This document shows, piece after piece, positions 50,393 to 59,548 of a stretch of 64,000 nucleotides of DNA (its first letter is position 1; every line of letters starts with the position of its first letter). Below the pieces are notes generated by a model, which was not told the origin of the DNA, did no database searches, and saw nothing but the letters and a program-made list of their open reading frames with translations. Source of the DNA: FEN-1219 sp963713355 (GTDB lineage Bacteria > Pseudomonadota > Gammaproteobacteria > Steroidobacterales > Rariloculaceae); NCBI GenBank assembly GCA_963713355.1, contig CAVQLK010000006.1:62001-126000 (forward strand), given 5' to 3'. A program made the translations under genes and the position numbers.

Positions 50393-51676
50393 TTATTTCT
50401 TGCTCTTCTTTTTCTTCTTCGACGCCGGAGCCGCTTTGGCTGCCGCTTTGACGGGCTTTTTCGAGGCCGGGGCGGGCGCTGCAGCGGCCGCAGGCGTGCG
50501 CTTGACGTCGAGCAGCGTGAGGTTCGGATCGGCCGCGATGCACTGGGCTTCGTTGATGCCGAGCTCGCGCCGGACGATGTTCGTGCCTTGCACGAGCGAC
50601 ACCATCTTGTACAGCGCGTGCCGGCGTGCCATGCCCTCGCGGCCCATGCCGCAGTCGGACGACAGCACCAAGCGCTCGGCGGGGATGTGCTTCAGCGCCA
50701 TGCGAATGTGATTCGCGACTTCGATCGGAGTCTCGACTTGCAGCGAGTGGTGATCGATGACGCCGATCGCGACCTTCATGTCCGTGATCTCTCGGCCGAT
50801 GGCCTCGAGGTCCATGCCGCCCGAGCTGCACGACTCGAACGTGATGACGTCGGCGTCGACCTTGTTCAAGATCTTGAGCGCCGGCTTGTAGCTTTGCACC
50901 TGCGCGAACATGCGCTGCTGCGACGGGTTGCCCCAGCACGTATGGCACCAAACCTCGGTCTTCGCGCGCAAACCGCGAACGGTGTTGTTGAACACCTCGA
51001 GCATGAACTCGGGGTTGATGACCTTGTCGACGACGCCGCGCGCCGCCAGCAAGTGGATCTGCGGCTCCTCCATCTGGATGACGGGGCAGCCCGCGTCGGC
51101 GAGCGCGTGGAGCTCCTCGTTGAACGCGTCGCTGAGCGCCCAGATGCGCTCGCGAACGTCCTTGTAGTAGAAGTCCTGAACCGCGAACGCGACGAGCTCC
51201 GGCGTGACGGTGCCGAACTTCACGGGCTTGTCGGTCTGGCGCTGCGCTGCTTTGTACATCTGCGCGTACTGCATCTGGCCGCGGCCGACCGGGCCGACGA
51301 TGCTCGGCATCATCCGCGCTTCGATGTAGTCGTGCAGGATGTGACCGCGCGGGAAGCCGATGCCGCCGCCGCCGACGGGTGCCATCTTCGGAACGCCGTC
51401 GAAGCCGGCCATGTGGAACGGCGGGTAGCTCGTCCAGCTCTGGCCGCCGATGTCTTGCGTGAAACGTGCGTCGCCGTCAGTCACGATGTCGAGGCCGGCG
51501 ATCATTTGCTCGTTGAAATAGATCGAAAGCGCATCCTCGTATTGCTCGCGGAAGCGGGTCTCGACCATCGCCTGGAGGAAGGTCTTTAGCCCCAAGTTTT
51601 CTGTGTACCAGCTCGGGCGCGGCAAGGAGCCCGTAATGGTGGTAGGCAGCAATTGGTTTGCCGTCGCACGTAGCAT
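50393..51676 (-). CDS. Cobalamin-independent methionine synthase-like protein with Lys/Ala tail
   Basis: 427 residues of the UROD/MetE-like barrel family (MetE C-terminal half only). Zinc-site pieces are seen: EEPQIHLL, VWCHTCWGNP and TFESCSSGG, and the end of the barrel has LVLSSDCGMG. The N-terminal cassette of full MetE is missing; such short forms are called cobalamin-independent methionine synthase II and some have other methyl-transfer roles. The last 35 residues are a Lys/Ala/Pro tail (PASKKPVKAAAKAAPASKK) resembling histone-like tails. Divergent from the EboE-like gene. Confidence 0.87.
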   Translation of the reverse strand: MLRATANQLLPTTITGSLPRPSWYTENLGLKTFLQAMVETRFREQYEDALSIYFNEQMIAGLDIVTDGDARFTQDIGGQSWTSYPPFHMAGFDGVPKMAPVGGGGIGFPRGHILHDYIEARMMPSIVGPVGRGQMQYAQMYKAAQRQTDKPVKFGTVTPELVAFAVQDFYYKDVRERIWALSDAFNEELHALADAGCPVIQMEEPQIHLLAARGVVDKVINPEFMLEVFNNTVRGLRAKTEVWCHTCWGNPSQQRMFAQVQSYKPALKILNKVDADVITFESCSSGGMDLEAIGREITDMKVAIGVIDHHSLQVETPIEVANHIRMALKHIPAERLVLSSDCGMGREGMARRHALYKMVSLVQGTNIVRRELGINEAQCIAADPNLTLLDVKRTPAAAAAPAPASKKPVKAAAKAAPASKKKKKSKK

Positions 51677-51876
51677 TCGTAATACCCCGTCTAGATGTTT
51701 ATTCGCGGCCGGCTGGGAGCCGACATTCTTCGCAAGGGCGGATACAATATTGAATTAATCGTTTCCCCACAACCCTGAACGGATCGAGCCACCGGGACGA
51801 AGAGCTCGACGTCGCGGCAGCGGAATCGACGGATCACGGCTGACGCGGTATCGCAAGATTTAACGAGGAGCACGAC

Positions 51877-53079
51877 ATGGATTTGGGCAATGGCCTGGGT
51901 CACCTGACCTATTCGACGCTGGTCCACCCGGGAGACACCTGGCCCGAGATGTGGGACAGCTTGAACCGCTACGTTCCGCAGGTGAAAGCACGCGTCTCGC
52001 CGAAGAAATCGTTCGGCGTATCGCTGCGCTTGTCGGCCTCGTCGGCGCAGACGCTGACGGGCGATCGCGGCGAGCGCGAGCGGCTCAAGGACTTCTTGCA
52101 CCAGCACGACATGTACCTGTACACGGTCAACGCGTTTCCGTATGGGCCGTTCAAGAATCGCATCGTCAAGAAGGACGTCTACGAGCCCGACTGGAGCACG
52201 AACGAGCGCGAGATCTACACCTCGCAGGTCGCCGACATCCTGGCCGAGGTCGCAGCGCCGCATGTGAACCCGTCGATCCAGAGCCCGCCGCTCGGCTTCA
52301 AGCCGAAGGTCACGGGCCCCGCCTACGTCAACGAGTTCACGCGCCACGTCATCAATACCGTCGCGCACATGGTGAAGCTCGAGAAGCGCACCGGCCGCAC
52401 GGTCACGCTGTGTCTCGAGCCCGAGCCCGCGTGCTTTCTCGAGACGACCGAGGAAGCCGTCGACTACTTCACGAATCACCTGTACGCGAGCGAAGCCGTT
52501 CGCATGCTCGTCACGGCCACCGGCTTGAATAAGTCGCAGGCCGAAGGCGCGCTGCGCAAGCACTTGGGCATGGTCTACGACATCTGCCATCAAGCCGTCG
52601 AATACGAGGACATCGGCGCCTCGCTTCGGAAGCTCGCCGACAACGGCATACCGGTGTTCAAGCTGCAAGAGGCCGCCGCGCTGCGCGTGCCGAACGTCAC
52701 CAAAGAGACAGTCGCCGCAATGCGCCCGTTCGCCGAGACCGTGTACCTCACGCAGACGATCGAGCGGATCGACGGCAAGCTGAATCGCTACCTGAACCTC
52801 GAGGACGCGTTCGCAGCATTCGAGGCGAATCCGAAGGGCAAGCGCGAGTGGCGTACGCACGTGCACGTGCCGGTGTTCCTCGACAAGATCGGCGAGCACT
52901 TCGAGACGACGCGCTTTGCGATCGAGGACGCGCTGAAGTTCCACAAGAAGTACAAGCTGTCGCCGCAGCTCGAGATCGAGACCTACACGTGGGACGTGCT
53001 CCCCGATTCGATGAAGAGCGGCTCGATCGTCGATTACGTGGAGCGCGAGCTCGATTGGGTCAAAGGTCAGCTCGTCTAG
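51877..53079 (+). CDS. eboE: EboE-like TIM-barrel protein
   Basis: 400 residues, matching the EboE family (xylose isomerase-like TIM barrel). Diagnostic text: HLTYSTLVHPGDTW at the start, YLYTVNAFPYGPFKNRIVK, CLEPEPACFLETTEEAV, MVYDICHQAVEYED and THVHVPVFLD, ending in LEIETYTWDVLPDSM. Known ebo clusters (eboABCDEF) help move or modify secondary metabolites, but no other ebo gene is recognisable here. The histidines and glutamates in these motifs are likely metal ligands. It heads an apparent operon with two dehydrogenases and a metallo-beta-lactamase-fold hydrolase. Confidence 0.82.
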   Translation: MDLGNGLGHLTYSTLVHPGDTWPEMWDSLNRYVPQVKARVSPKKSFGVSLRLSASSAQTLTGDRGERERLKDFLHQHDMYLYTVNAFPYGPFKNRIVKKDVYEPDWSTNEREIYTSQVADILAEVAAPHVNPSIQSPPLGFKPKVTGPAYVNEFTRHVINTVAHMVKLEKRTGRTVTLCLEPEPACFLETTEEAVDYFTNHLYASEAVRMLVTATGLNKSQAEGALRKHLGMVYDICHQAVEYEDIGASLRKLADNGIPVFKLQEAAALRVPNVTKETVAAMRPFAETVYLTQTIERIDGKLNRYLNLEDAFAAFEANPKGKREWRTHVHVPVFLDKIGEHFETTRFAIEDALKFHKKYKLSPQLEIETYTWDVLPDSMKSGSIVDYVERELDWVKGQLV

Positions 53080-53109
53080 AGTCTCAGAGAGGGTACTGCG
53101 GAGAATGCA

Positions 53110-53985
53110 ATGAAAGTGGGTTTCATCGGCCTCGGCCGAATGGGTCAGGCCATGGCCACGCGCCTCTTGGGCGGCGGTCACGAGCTCGTCGTCTACAACC
53201 GCTCGCGCGAGAAAGCCGCGGAGCTCGAGAAGAACGGCGCGAAGGTCGCGGGCTCGATCGCGGAAGCCTGCAAAGGCCGCGAGGTCGTCATCAGCATGGT
53301 CTCCGACGACAAAGCGCTGACGGAAGTCGTCAAGGAGATCTCGGGCGCGCTCGCCAAGGGTGCGATCCATGTCGCGATGGGGACGCACGGCGTCCACGTG
53401 CTGCGCGAGGTCGACGCCGTGCACGGCAAGCTCGGCCAGACTTTCGTCGCATCTCCTGTGCTCGGCCGGCCCGAGGCCGCCGCCGCGGGGCAGATCAACA
53501 TCGTTCCGGCCGGGCCGAGCGATGCTATCGAGAAGCTCGCGCCGTTGAACGCGTTGATGGGTCGGCGCACGTTCCCCGCGGGCACGAAACCCGAAGGTGC
53601 CGCGGCCGTGAAGCTCGCGAACAACATGCTGATCGGTTGCGCGATCGAGGCGATGGGCGAGGCGTTCTCGCTCGTGCGCAAGTACGGCGTGGATCCGGCG
53701 GCCTTCTACGAGGTGTTCACGGACGGTTTGTTCTCGGCACCCGCGTACAAGGTCTACGGCAACATCATCGCGAAAGAGCTCTACAACCAAGTCGGGTTCA
53801 CGACGGCGCTCGGTTTGAAGGACACGGGCCTCATGCTGGCGGCGGGTCTCGCCGCGAACGTGCCGCTGCCGAGCCTGAACGTATACCGCGACAAGCTATT
53901 GGCCGCGATGGCGAACGGCGACGAAAATTGCGACTGGGCCGTCATGGCGCGGCATCAAGCGCGTGCCGCCGGCCTCGACAAATAG
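53110..53985 (+). CDS. NAD(P)-dependent dehydrogenase, 3-hydroxyisobutyrate dehydrogenase family
   Basis: 291 residues. Dinucleotide-binding motif VGFIGLGRMGQAMA, then SASPVLGRPEAA-type substrate motif (VASPVLGRPEAAAAG) and the catalytic lysine K168 in AAVKLANNML. The all-alpha C-terminal domain is standard (GLKDTGLMLAAGLAANVPLP). Substrates of this family include beta-hydroxyacids and glyoxylate or succinic semialdehyde. It is 30 bases after the EboE-like gene. Confidence 0.9.
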   Translation: MKVGFIGLGRMGQAMATRLLGGGHELVVYNRSREKAAELEKNGAKVAGSIAEACKGREVVISMVSDDKALTEVVKEISGALAKGAIHVAMGTHGVHVLREVDAVHGKLGQTFVASPVLGRPEAAAAGQINIVPAGPSDAIEKLAPLNALMGRRTFPAGTKPEGAAAVKLANNMLIGCAIEAMGEAFSLVRKYGVDPAAFYEVFTDGLFSAPAYKVYGNIIAKELYNQVGFTTALGLKDTGLMLAAGLAANVPLPSLNVYRDKLLAAMANGDENCDWAVMARHQARAAGLDK

Positions 53986-53997
53986 GGAGATTCGACA

Positions 53998-55026
53998 GTG
54001 ATCAAGGTAGGTATCGCCGGACTCGGCTGGTGGGGCAAGACGCTCGTCGAAGGCGTCGCCGACTCGAAGGACATTCAGTTCGTCGCGGGCTCGGCACGCA
54101 ACCACACGGACGACATCAAGGCGTTCTCGAAGCAGTACAAGTTCGAGCTCTACAAGTCGTTCGAGGACATGTTGAAGCACCCCGATCTCGATGCCGTCGT
54201 GCTCGCGACGCCGCACTCGCTGCACGTGCCACAGACGATCGCAGCCGCGAAGGCCGGCAAGCACGTGTTCTGCGAGAAGCCGTTCGCGCTGTCGGGCGCC
54301 GAAGCGCGCGAGGCTGTCGACGCCGTCGAGAAGGCCGGCGTCACGTTGGGCCTGGGCTACAACCGCCGCTGGCACCCGGAGATGACGAAGCTGCGCACCA
54401 TGATCGACAACGGCGAGCTCGGCATCATCCTGCACGTCGAAGCCACGATGACGTTCCCGAACGCGCTGCTGCTCAAAGCCGATGCATGGCGTGCGAGCCG
54501 CGAGGAGACGCCGTGCGGCGGTCTGACGCCGATGGGTGTCCACGCCGTGGACGGCATGATCGATCTGTGCGGCCCCATCGACGAGGTGTACTGCCAGAGC
54601 TTCCGCCGCGCGGTGGCGATCGACGCCGACGACACAACCTCGATCCTGTTCCGCATGAAAGAAGGCATGTCGGGTTACCTCGGCACGATGACGGCGACGG
54701 GCGGCGGCTTCGACTTCGTGGTTTACGGGTCGAAGGGGTTCGTACGCTTCGAAGGCATGACGCATGTCGCCGGCGCGCCGTCCGAAGAGCGTCGCACGCG
54801 CCTATTCGGCACCTGCACGTTCAAGCCGGCGCAAGGGCCGGCGAAGACGTGGGAGGCCGAGCGGCTCGACCTCACGAAGGTCACGCTCGAGGCGTTTGCG
54901 CGAGCGGTGGAGGGCAAGGAGAAATTCCTGATCCCCGTCGAGGAGATGGTGCACGGCGCCGCCGTGACGGAAGCGATCATTCGTTCCGCCGAAACGCACG
55001 TGCCCGAGAAGGTGCGCAAAGCCTAA
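53998..55026 (+). CDS. Gfo/Idh/MocA family oxidoreductase
   Basis: 342 residues from a GTG at 53998, 12 bases after the previous gene. Rossmann N terminus VGIAGLGWWGKTLV, then the conserved KP motif at K94 in VFCEKPFALSG, and the family C-terminal domain. Substrate is expected to be a sugar or inositol-like polyol, or a cyclic alcohol. Together with the EboE-like isomerase-fold protein, this resembles a catabolic set for an unusual polyol, but no direct proof is seen. Confidence 0.9.
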   Translation: MIKVGIAGLGWWGKTLVEGVADSKDIQFVAGSARNHTDDIKAFSKQYKFELYKSFEDMLKHPDLDAVVLATPHSLHVPQTIAAAKAGKHVFCEKPFALSGAEAREAVDAVEKAGVTLGLGYNRRWHPEMTKLRTMIDNGELGIILHVEATMTFPNALLLKADAWRASREETPCGGLTPMGVHAVDGMIDLCGPIDEVYCQSFRRAVAIDADDTTSILFRMKEGMSGYLGTMTATGGGFDFVVYGSKGFVRFEGMTHVAGAPSEERRTRLFGTCTFKPAQGPAKTWEAERLDLTKVTLEAFARAVEGKEKFLIPVEEMVHGAAVTEAIIRSAETHVPEKVRKA

Positions 55027-55052
55027 AAACCCCGTTCAGTAAGGAGAGATCG

Positions 55053-55967
55053 ATGCTCGTCGCGCGTCGTTTGTGGATCGGTTTGACTATCGTGCTCGCG
55101 GCTCCGGCCGGCGCGCAACTGGCCAACCTCGACGAGGCGCTGCGAACGACGCCGATCACGACGCAGAAGCTCGCCGACGATTTTCACGTGCTGTTCGGAG
55201 TCGGCGGCAATATCCTCGTGTCGATCGGAGCGAACGGCGTGCTGATCGTCGACGATCAGTTCCCGCAGATGGTGCCCAAGTACAAGGCGACGATCGGCGA
55301 GCTTGGCGGGGGCGCCGTCAACTTCGCGATCAATACGCATTGGCACTTCGATCACGCGGACGGCAATCAAGTGCTCGGTCCCGAAGGCACGTGGCTCGTC
55401 GCGCAGGAAAAATCGCGGCAAATGATGTTGAAGGACAACGTCATCAATCTCGTCAGCGCGACGCGCGACCAGCCGGCCTACGCCGAAACGGCGTTGCCGG
55501 TGCTCACATACGACGACGCGATGCGCTTTCACTTCAACGGCGAGCGCATCGATCTCTTGCACTTCGGCCCGGCGCACACGACGGGCGACACGGCCGTCAT
55601 CTTCCGCGGCCACAAGGCCGTGCACCTCGGCGACGTGTTCAACAACGCCGGCTATCCCTTCATCGACGCTGACAACGGCGGCAGCTTGAACGGCGTCATC
55701 GAGTTCTGCTCGAAGGTGCTCGCGCAGATCGACCAGACGTATACCGTCGTGCCCGGCCACGGCCCCGTGACGGATGCCGGGGCTTTCGGAGATTACATCG
55801 CGATGTTGACGATGATCCGCGATCGCATGAGCGCTCTGATCGGCAGCGGCGCGACGCTCGAGCAAGTCGAAGCGGCGCGGCCGACGGCCGAGTGGGACGA
55901 GCGAAAAGGCAGCCCGGAAAACTTCCTGAATCGCGCCTACCTGAGCCTCACGCACGAGCGCCGCTAG
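55053..55967 (+). CDS. Secreted metallo-beta-lactamase-fold hydrolase
   Basis: 304 residues with a signal peptide (LTIVLAAPAGAQL). The zinc motif is complete: H96, H98, D100 and H101 in THWHFDHADGN, with further ligands in HFGPAHTTGDT, AVHLGDVFNN and VVPGHGPVT. An AAGGAG sits eight bases before the ATG at 55053. Relatives include quinoprotein-associated and SoxH-like hydrolases rather than true beta-lactamases. It closes the dehydrogenase operon. Confidence 0.9.
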   Translation: MLVARRLWIGLTIVLAAPAGAQLANLDEALRTTPITTQKLADDFHVLFGVGGNILVSIGANGVLIVDDQFPQMVPKYKATIGELGGGAVNFAINTHWHFDHADGNQVLGPEGTWLVAQEKSRQMMLKDNVINLVSATRDQPAYAETALPVLTYDDAMRFHFNGERIDLLHFGPAHTTGDTAVIFRGHKAVHLGDVFNNAGYPFIDADNGGSLNGVIEFCSKVLAQIDQTYTVVPGHGPVTDAGAFGDYIAMLTMIRDRMSALIGSGATLEQVEAARPTAEWDERKGSPENFLNRAYLSLTHERR

Positions 55968-56014
55968 CCGTAAGCGAGATCGCGGCCCCGGGCTTGAACG
56001 GCTATGCTTTCCGC

Positions 56015-56580
56015 ATGACCGTCGTTTCCGAAAGCGCGATTGCGGACCACCTCGACTTCCTGGTGATGCAGCCCGACCAGGAGCGCGCCGTCGTGCGCGA
56101 TCTCGTGTCGGCCGTGCTCGCGTTCAACTGCACAGCTCGGGCGAGCCGCTCCAGATCAGCTTTCCGCTGTTCACGGACTCGAAGGTCAGCGATCGCGGCG
56201 TTCTCGGGCCATGCGTGCGAGTCACGGGGCCGGCCGAGAAGCTCTACGTGCTGACGCTGCGCTACGAGGTCTCGGCGCACTTGCGCGCGGGCCGCGCGAT
56301 GACACTCGTGCGAGATCGGCCCGTCGTCGAGGCCGGCCGCAACGAGCGGTTCTCGCTGCTCGCACGGGCCAACGCGAGCGAGTCGAAAGTCGTCATTGCC
56401 GAGGCACGGCCGCTCGTGCTGTCCGGTCACTCGCGCTTGATCGAAACGGCCGGCAATCTCGGGATTGCCGTACGCGACGAAGCCGCGTTCGTCTCGCGCG
56501 GCGAGAGCGCCGTCGCGACCGAAGGCGACGTCGATCTCCTCGGCTTTTCCGAGCGGAAGACCGTTCCCGTTATGAAGTAG
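56015..56580 (+). CDS. Unknown cytoplasmic protein (apparent frameshift)
   Basis: About 188 residues once joined. The first part, from ATG 56015, reads MTVVSESAIADHLDFLVMQPDQERAVV in pieces and LVSAVLAFNC; one base is missing near 56132, after which SSGEPLQISFPLFTDSKVSD, KLYVLTLRYEVSAHLRAGRA and VVIAEARPLVLSGHSRLIET continue. The second part could alone start at 56215. I do not recognise a domain. Beta-rich with no signal peptide. It lies between a metallo-hydrolase and an amidohydrolase gene. Confidence 0.55.
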
Positions 56581-56614
56581 CCTGCGGCGCGTCGTGCCGC
56601 TGGGAGATAAGTGC

Positions 56615-58213
56615 ATGAACCGGCTGTCCGTGCTCCTGATGTCGTGTGCACCGCTGGCGTTTGCTTCTATGGCGGCCGCTCAGCGCTCCGGCGACGACGC
56701 GCGCCTTGCGCGGCTCAAGGCCGAAGCCATCGAGACCGTCGATGCATCGCAGAAGCTGACGCAGGAGATCGTCGACAGCCTGTTCTCGTTCTCCGAGCTC
56801 GCGTTCCAAGAGTTCGAGACGCAGCGGTACTTGACCGATTTGCTGGCGAAGAACGGCTTCGCCGTCGAGAAAGGCGTCTCCGGAATGCCGTCGTCGTGGT
56901 GGGCGACGTGGGGAAGCGGTGAGCCCGTGATCGCGCTCGGCTCGGACATCGACGGCATTCCGAAGGCGTCGCAGCTTCCGGGCGTCGCGTATCGCGAGCC
57001 GCTCGTCGAAGGCGCCCCGGGGCACGGCGAAGGGCACAACTCCGGGCAGGCCGTGAATATCGTCGCCGCGCTCGCCGTCAAGGAGCTCATGCAGCGCGAG
57101 CGGCTGCCCGGAACGATCGTCCTGTGGCCCGGCGTCGCCGAGGAGCTGCTTGCCGCCAAGGCGTGGTTCGTCCGCGACGGCCGTTTCGACGGAGTCGACG
57201 CCGTGCTCTTCACGCACGTCTCGTCGCGCTTGGGCACGGCGTGGGGGCGCATCGACGGCACGGGCCTCGTCTCCGTCGAATACACGTTCGACGGAACGGC
57301 GGCCCACAGCGCCGTGATGCCCTGGCGCGGCCGCAGCGCGCTCGATGCCGTCGAGCTCATGAACATCGCCTGGAATTTTCGCCGCGAGCACTTGAACCCG
57401 ACGCAGCGCTCGCACTACGTCATCGTCGACGGCGGCGATCAGCCGAACGTCGTGCCGCCGACAGCGACGGTCTGGTACTTCGTGCGTGAGGTCGAGGCAG
57501 CCGGCATCCGCCAGAACTTCGACACGCTGCAGCGAATCGCCGAAGGCGCGGCGTTGATGACCGACACCGCGCTGCGCCGCCGGATCGTCGGCGCCGCTTG
57601 GCCGCGGCATTTCAGCAAGCCCATCGCGGAGGCGATGCAGCGCAACATCGACGCCGTCGGCATGCCGAGCTGGTCGCAGCGAGACCAAGCTTTCGCGCGC
57701 GCGTTGCAGCAGCTTCTCGAGGCTCCGCAGAACGGATTGTCGACCGAGGTCCAGCCCGTCGCAGAGCCGAGCCTCGAGCCCGTGTCGGGCGGCTCCGACG
57801 ACATCGGCGACGTCTCGTGGGCCGTGCCGACGGGGATGTTGTTCTATCCATCGAACGTCGGCGGCATGACGGCGCACCATTGGTCGAGCGCGATGGCGAT
57901 GGCGACGCCGATCGCGCACCAGGGTGCGACGGCCGGTGCGAAAGTCGTCGCGGCGACGCTGCTCGACCTTTTCCTCGACGCGCAGCTGCGAGAGAAGGCC
58001 GAGCGCTATTTCAGCGACGACCAGCTGAGCGGAACGAGCTACGAGCCGTTCATCGGCGCAGACGACGCGCCGCCGATCGAGAAGAACGTCGAGATCATGG
58101 CCGAGTTTCGGGAGCGGCTGCGCGAGCTCCATTACGACGCGTCGCGCTACGAGACGTACCTCGAGCAGCTCGGCGTCGAATATCCGCAGCTCGAGCGGCC
58201 CGCTACGCGTTAG
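56615..58213 (+). CDS. Secreted M20-family amidohydrolase, AbgB-like
   Basis: 532 residues with a signal peptide (APLAFASMAAAQ). Family motifs: ELAFQEFETQRYL near the start, VIALGSDIDGIPKASQLPG (metal-ligand region), GAPGHGEGHNSG, WPGVAEELLAAKAWF with the catalytic glutamate, and YTFDGTAAHSAVMPWRGRSAL in the lid domain. The final metal site contains MTAHHWSSAMAMATPIAHQG. This matches the p-aminobenzoyl-glutamate hydrolase subunit B group. The usual partner AbgA is absent, so the substrate may be another amide. Confidence 0.88.
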   Translation: MNRLSVLLMSCAPLAFASMAAAQRSGDDARLARLKAEAIETVDASQKLTQEIVDSLFSFSELAFQEFETQRYLTDLLAKNGFAVEKGVSGMPSSWWATWGSGEPVIALGSDIDGIPKASQLPGVAYREPLVEGAPGHGEGHNSGQAVNIVAALAVKELMQRERLPGTIVLWPGVAEELLAAKAWFVRDGRFDGVDAVLFTHVSSRLGTAWGRIDGTGLVSVEYTFDGTAAHSAVMPWRGRSALDAVELMNIAWNFRREHLNPTQRSHYVIVDGGDQPNVVPPTATVWYFVREVEAAGIRQNFDTLQRIAEGAALMTDTALRRRIVGAAWPRHFSKPIAEAMQRNIDAVGMPSWSQRDQAFARALQQLLEAPQNGLSTEVQPVAEPSLEPVSGGSDDIGDVSWAVPTGMLFYPSNVGGMTAHHWSSAMAMATPIAHQGATAGAKVVAATLLDLFLDAQLREKAERYFSDDQLSGTSYEPFIGADDAPPIEKNVEIMAEFRERLRELHYDASRYETYLEQLGVEYPQLERPATR

Positions 58214-58287
58214 CCCGGCCTCGGCGGTTTGAAATCAGCGCGGGGCCGGCGCACCATCGTTGGTAAGCCCCTTGCAAGGAATAGCCC

Positions 58288-59496
58288 GTGCGCCGCTTCC
58301 GACCGTCGTTTTTGCCTGCTGCGTTCGCGCTTTTCGTTTCGCCTTCGTTGCTCGATGCCCAACCGCCCGCGGGCGGGGCTCGCCCGCAAGGCGCCTTCGG
58401 CGGCGGGTTCGGGCAGATGGAGGCGCGCGCGCTCGCCGAGCCGTTCAAAGGCGTGACGACGAACGGCACCATCAGCCCCGGCCTGTACTCGATTCGCTCG
58501 ACGGGCGTCTCGACGGAGCCCGTCGTGCGCGCCGCGAACGCATTCGTCGCGGCGTTGACGCCCGAGCAGCGCGCCAAGACGCAATTCACCGTGGACGACG
58601 ACGAGTGGCGCAAGTGGGCCAACGTGCACCGCTATCCGCGCCAGGGCGTCTCGTTCGACGAGATGGGGCAGCCGCAGAAGGCAGCCGCGCACGCGCTGTT
58701 CGCAGCCTCGCTGAGCGCCAAAGGCTTGAAGTTGAGTGAAGACATCATGCATCTCAACGAGACGCTCGCCGAGCTCAACGACAACAACTTCGACGAGTAC
58801 GGCGAGGGCAAATACCACCTCACGGTCATGGGCACGCCGTCGGCCAAGGAGCCCTGGGGCTGGCAGCTCGACGGCCATCACCTGATCATCAACTACTTCG
58901 TGCTCGGCGATCAGGTCGTGATGACGCCTTCGTTCTGGGGCTCGGAGCCGGCCGTCGCGACGTCGGGCAAATATGCCGGCACGGCGATCATGGAAGACGA
59001 GCAACAGGCGGGCCTCATGATGGTCCGCTCGCTGACGGCGCAGCAGCGCGAGCGCGCCATCCTCGAGCCCAAGAAGACGGGCAACAACATCCGCGCGCAG
59101 CTCTTCAGCGACAACGTCGTCATCGATTACGCCGGCGTGCCGGTCTCGTCGTTCACGGCGGCGCAGAAGCAGCAGCTGCTCGATCTCGTCGAGCTCTACG
59201 TCGGCAACCTGCGCGACGAGCACGCGCGCGTGCACCTCGCCGACGTCGAGGCGCGGCTCGATGAAACCTATTTCGCCTGGGTCGGCGAGACGAACGACGA
59301 CTCGGTGTTCTATTACCGCATCATGAGCCCCGTCGTGCTCATCGAGTTCGATCATCAGACGCCGGTCGGCCTCACTCATATCTATCCGCGCGGCGTGCCG
59401 TACCGCGAGCACATCCATGCCGTCGTCCGCACGCCGAACGGCAACGACTACGGCAAGGACCTGCTGCGCCAGCATTACGAGCAGCACCCGCACTGA
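58288..59496 (+). CDS. DUF3500 domain secreted protein
   Basis: 402 residues from a GTG at 58288 with a signal peptide (FALFVSPSLLDAQ). DUF3500 text: AANAFVAALTPEQRAKTQFTVDD, HLNETLAELN, WGWQLDGHHLIINYFVLGDQV, and HIYPRGVPYREHIHAVVRTPNGNDYG at the end, where several histidines could bind a metal. Function unknown; members are common in soil and marine bacteria. It is 74 bases after the amidohydrolase and runs the same way. Confidence 0.88.
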   Translation: MRRFRPSFLPAAFALFVSPSLLDAQPPAGGARPQGAFGGGFGQMEARALAEPFKGVTTNGTISPGLYSIRSTGVSTEPVVRAANAFVAALTPEQRAKTQFTVDDDEWRKWANVHRYPRQGVSFDEMGQPQKAAAHALFAASLSAKGLKLSEDIMHLNETLAELNDNNFDEYGEGKYHLTVMGTPSAKEPWGWQLDGHHLIINYFVLGDQVVMTPSFWGSEPAVATSGKYAGTAIMEDEQQAGLMMVRSLTAQQRERAILEPKKTGNNIRAQLFSDNVVIDYAGVPVSSFTAAQKQQLLDLVELYVGNLRDEHARVHLADVEARLDETYFAWVGETNDDSVFYYRIMSPVVLIEFDHQTPVGLTHIYPRGVPYREHIHAVVRTPNGNDYGKDLLRQHYEQHPH

Positions 59497-59548
59497 AGCG
59501 ACAGCGTTGCGCAGTGCGCGCGCCGGCGCGCAGCGGCGGAGAAGCCAC

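Noticed and set aside
51691..53790. A 700-codon open frame on the minus strand opposite the EboE-like and dehydrogenase genes
   Set aside because: It is composed of Arg/Ala/Val-rich text with no domain, and the plus-strand genes are unmistakable. GC-rich DNA produces such mirror frames.
55053..55967. A beta-lactamase resistance gene
   Set aside because: The zinc motif is shared by the whole superfamily and the rest resembles general secreted hydrolases; resistance cannot be claimed.
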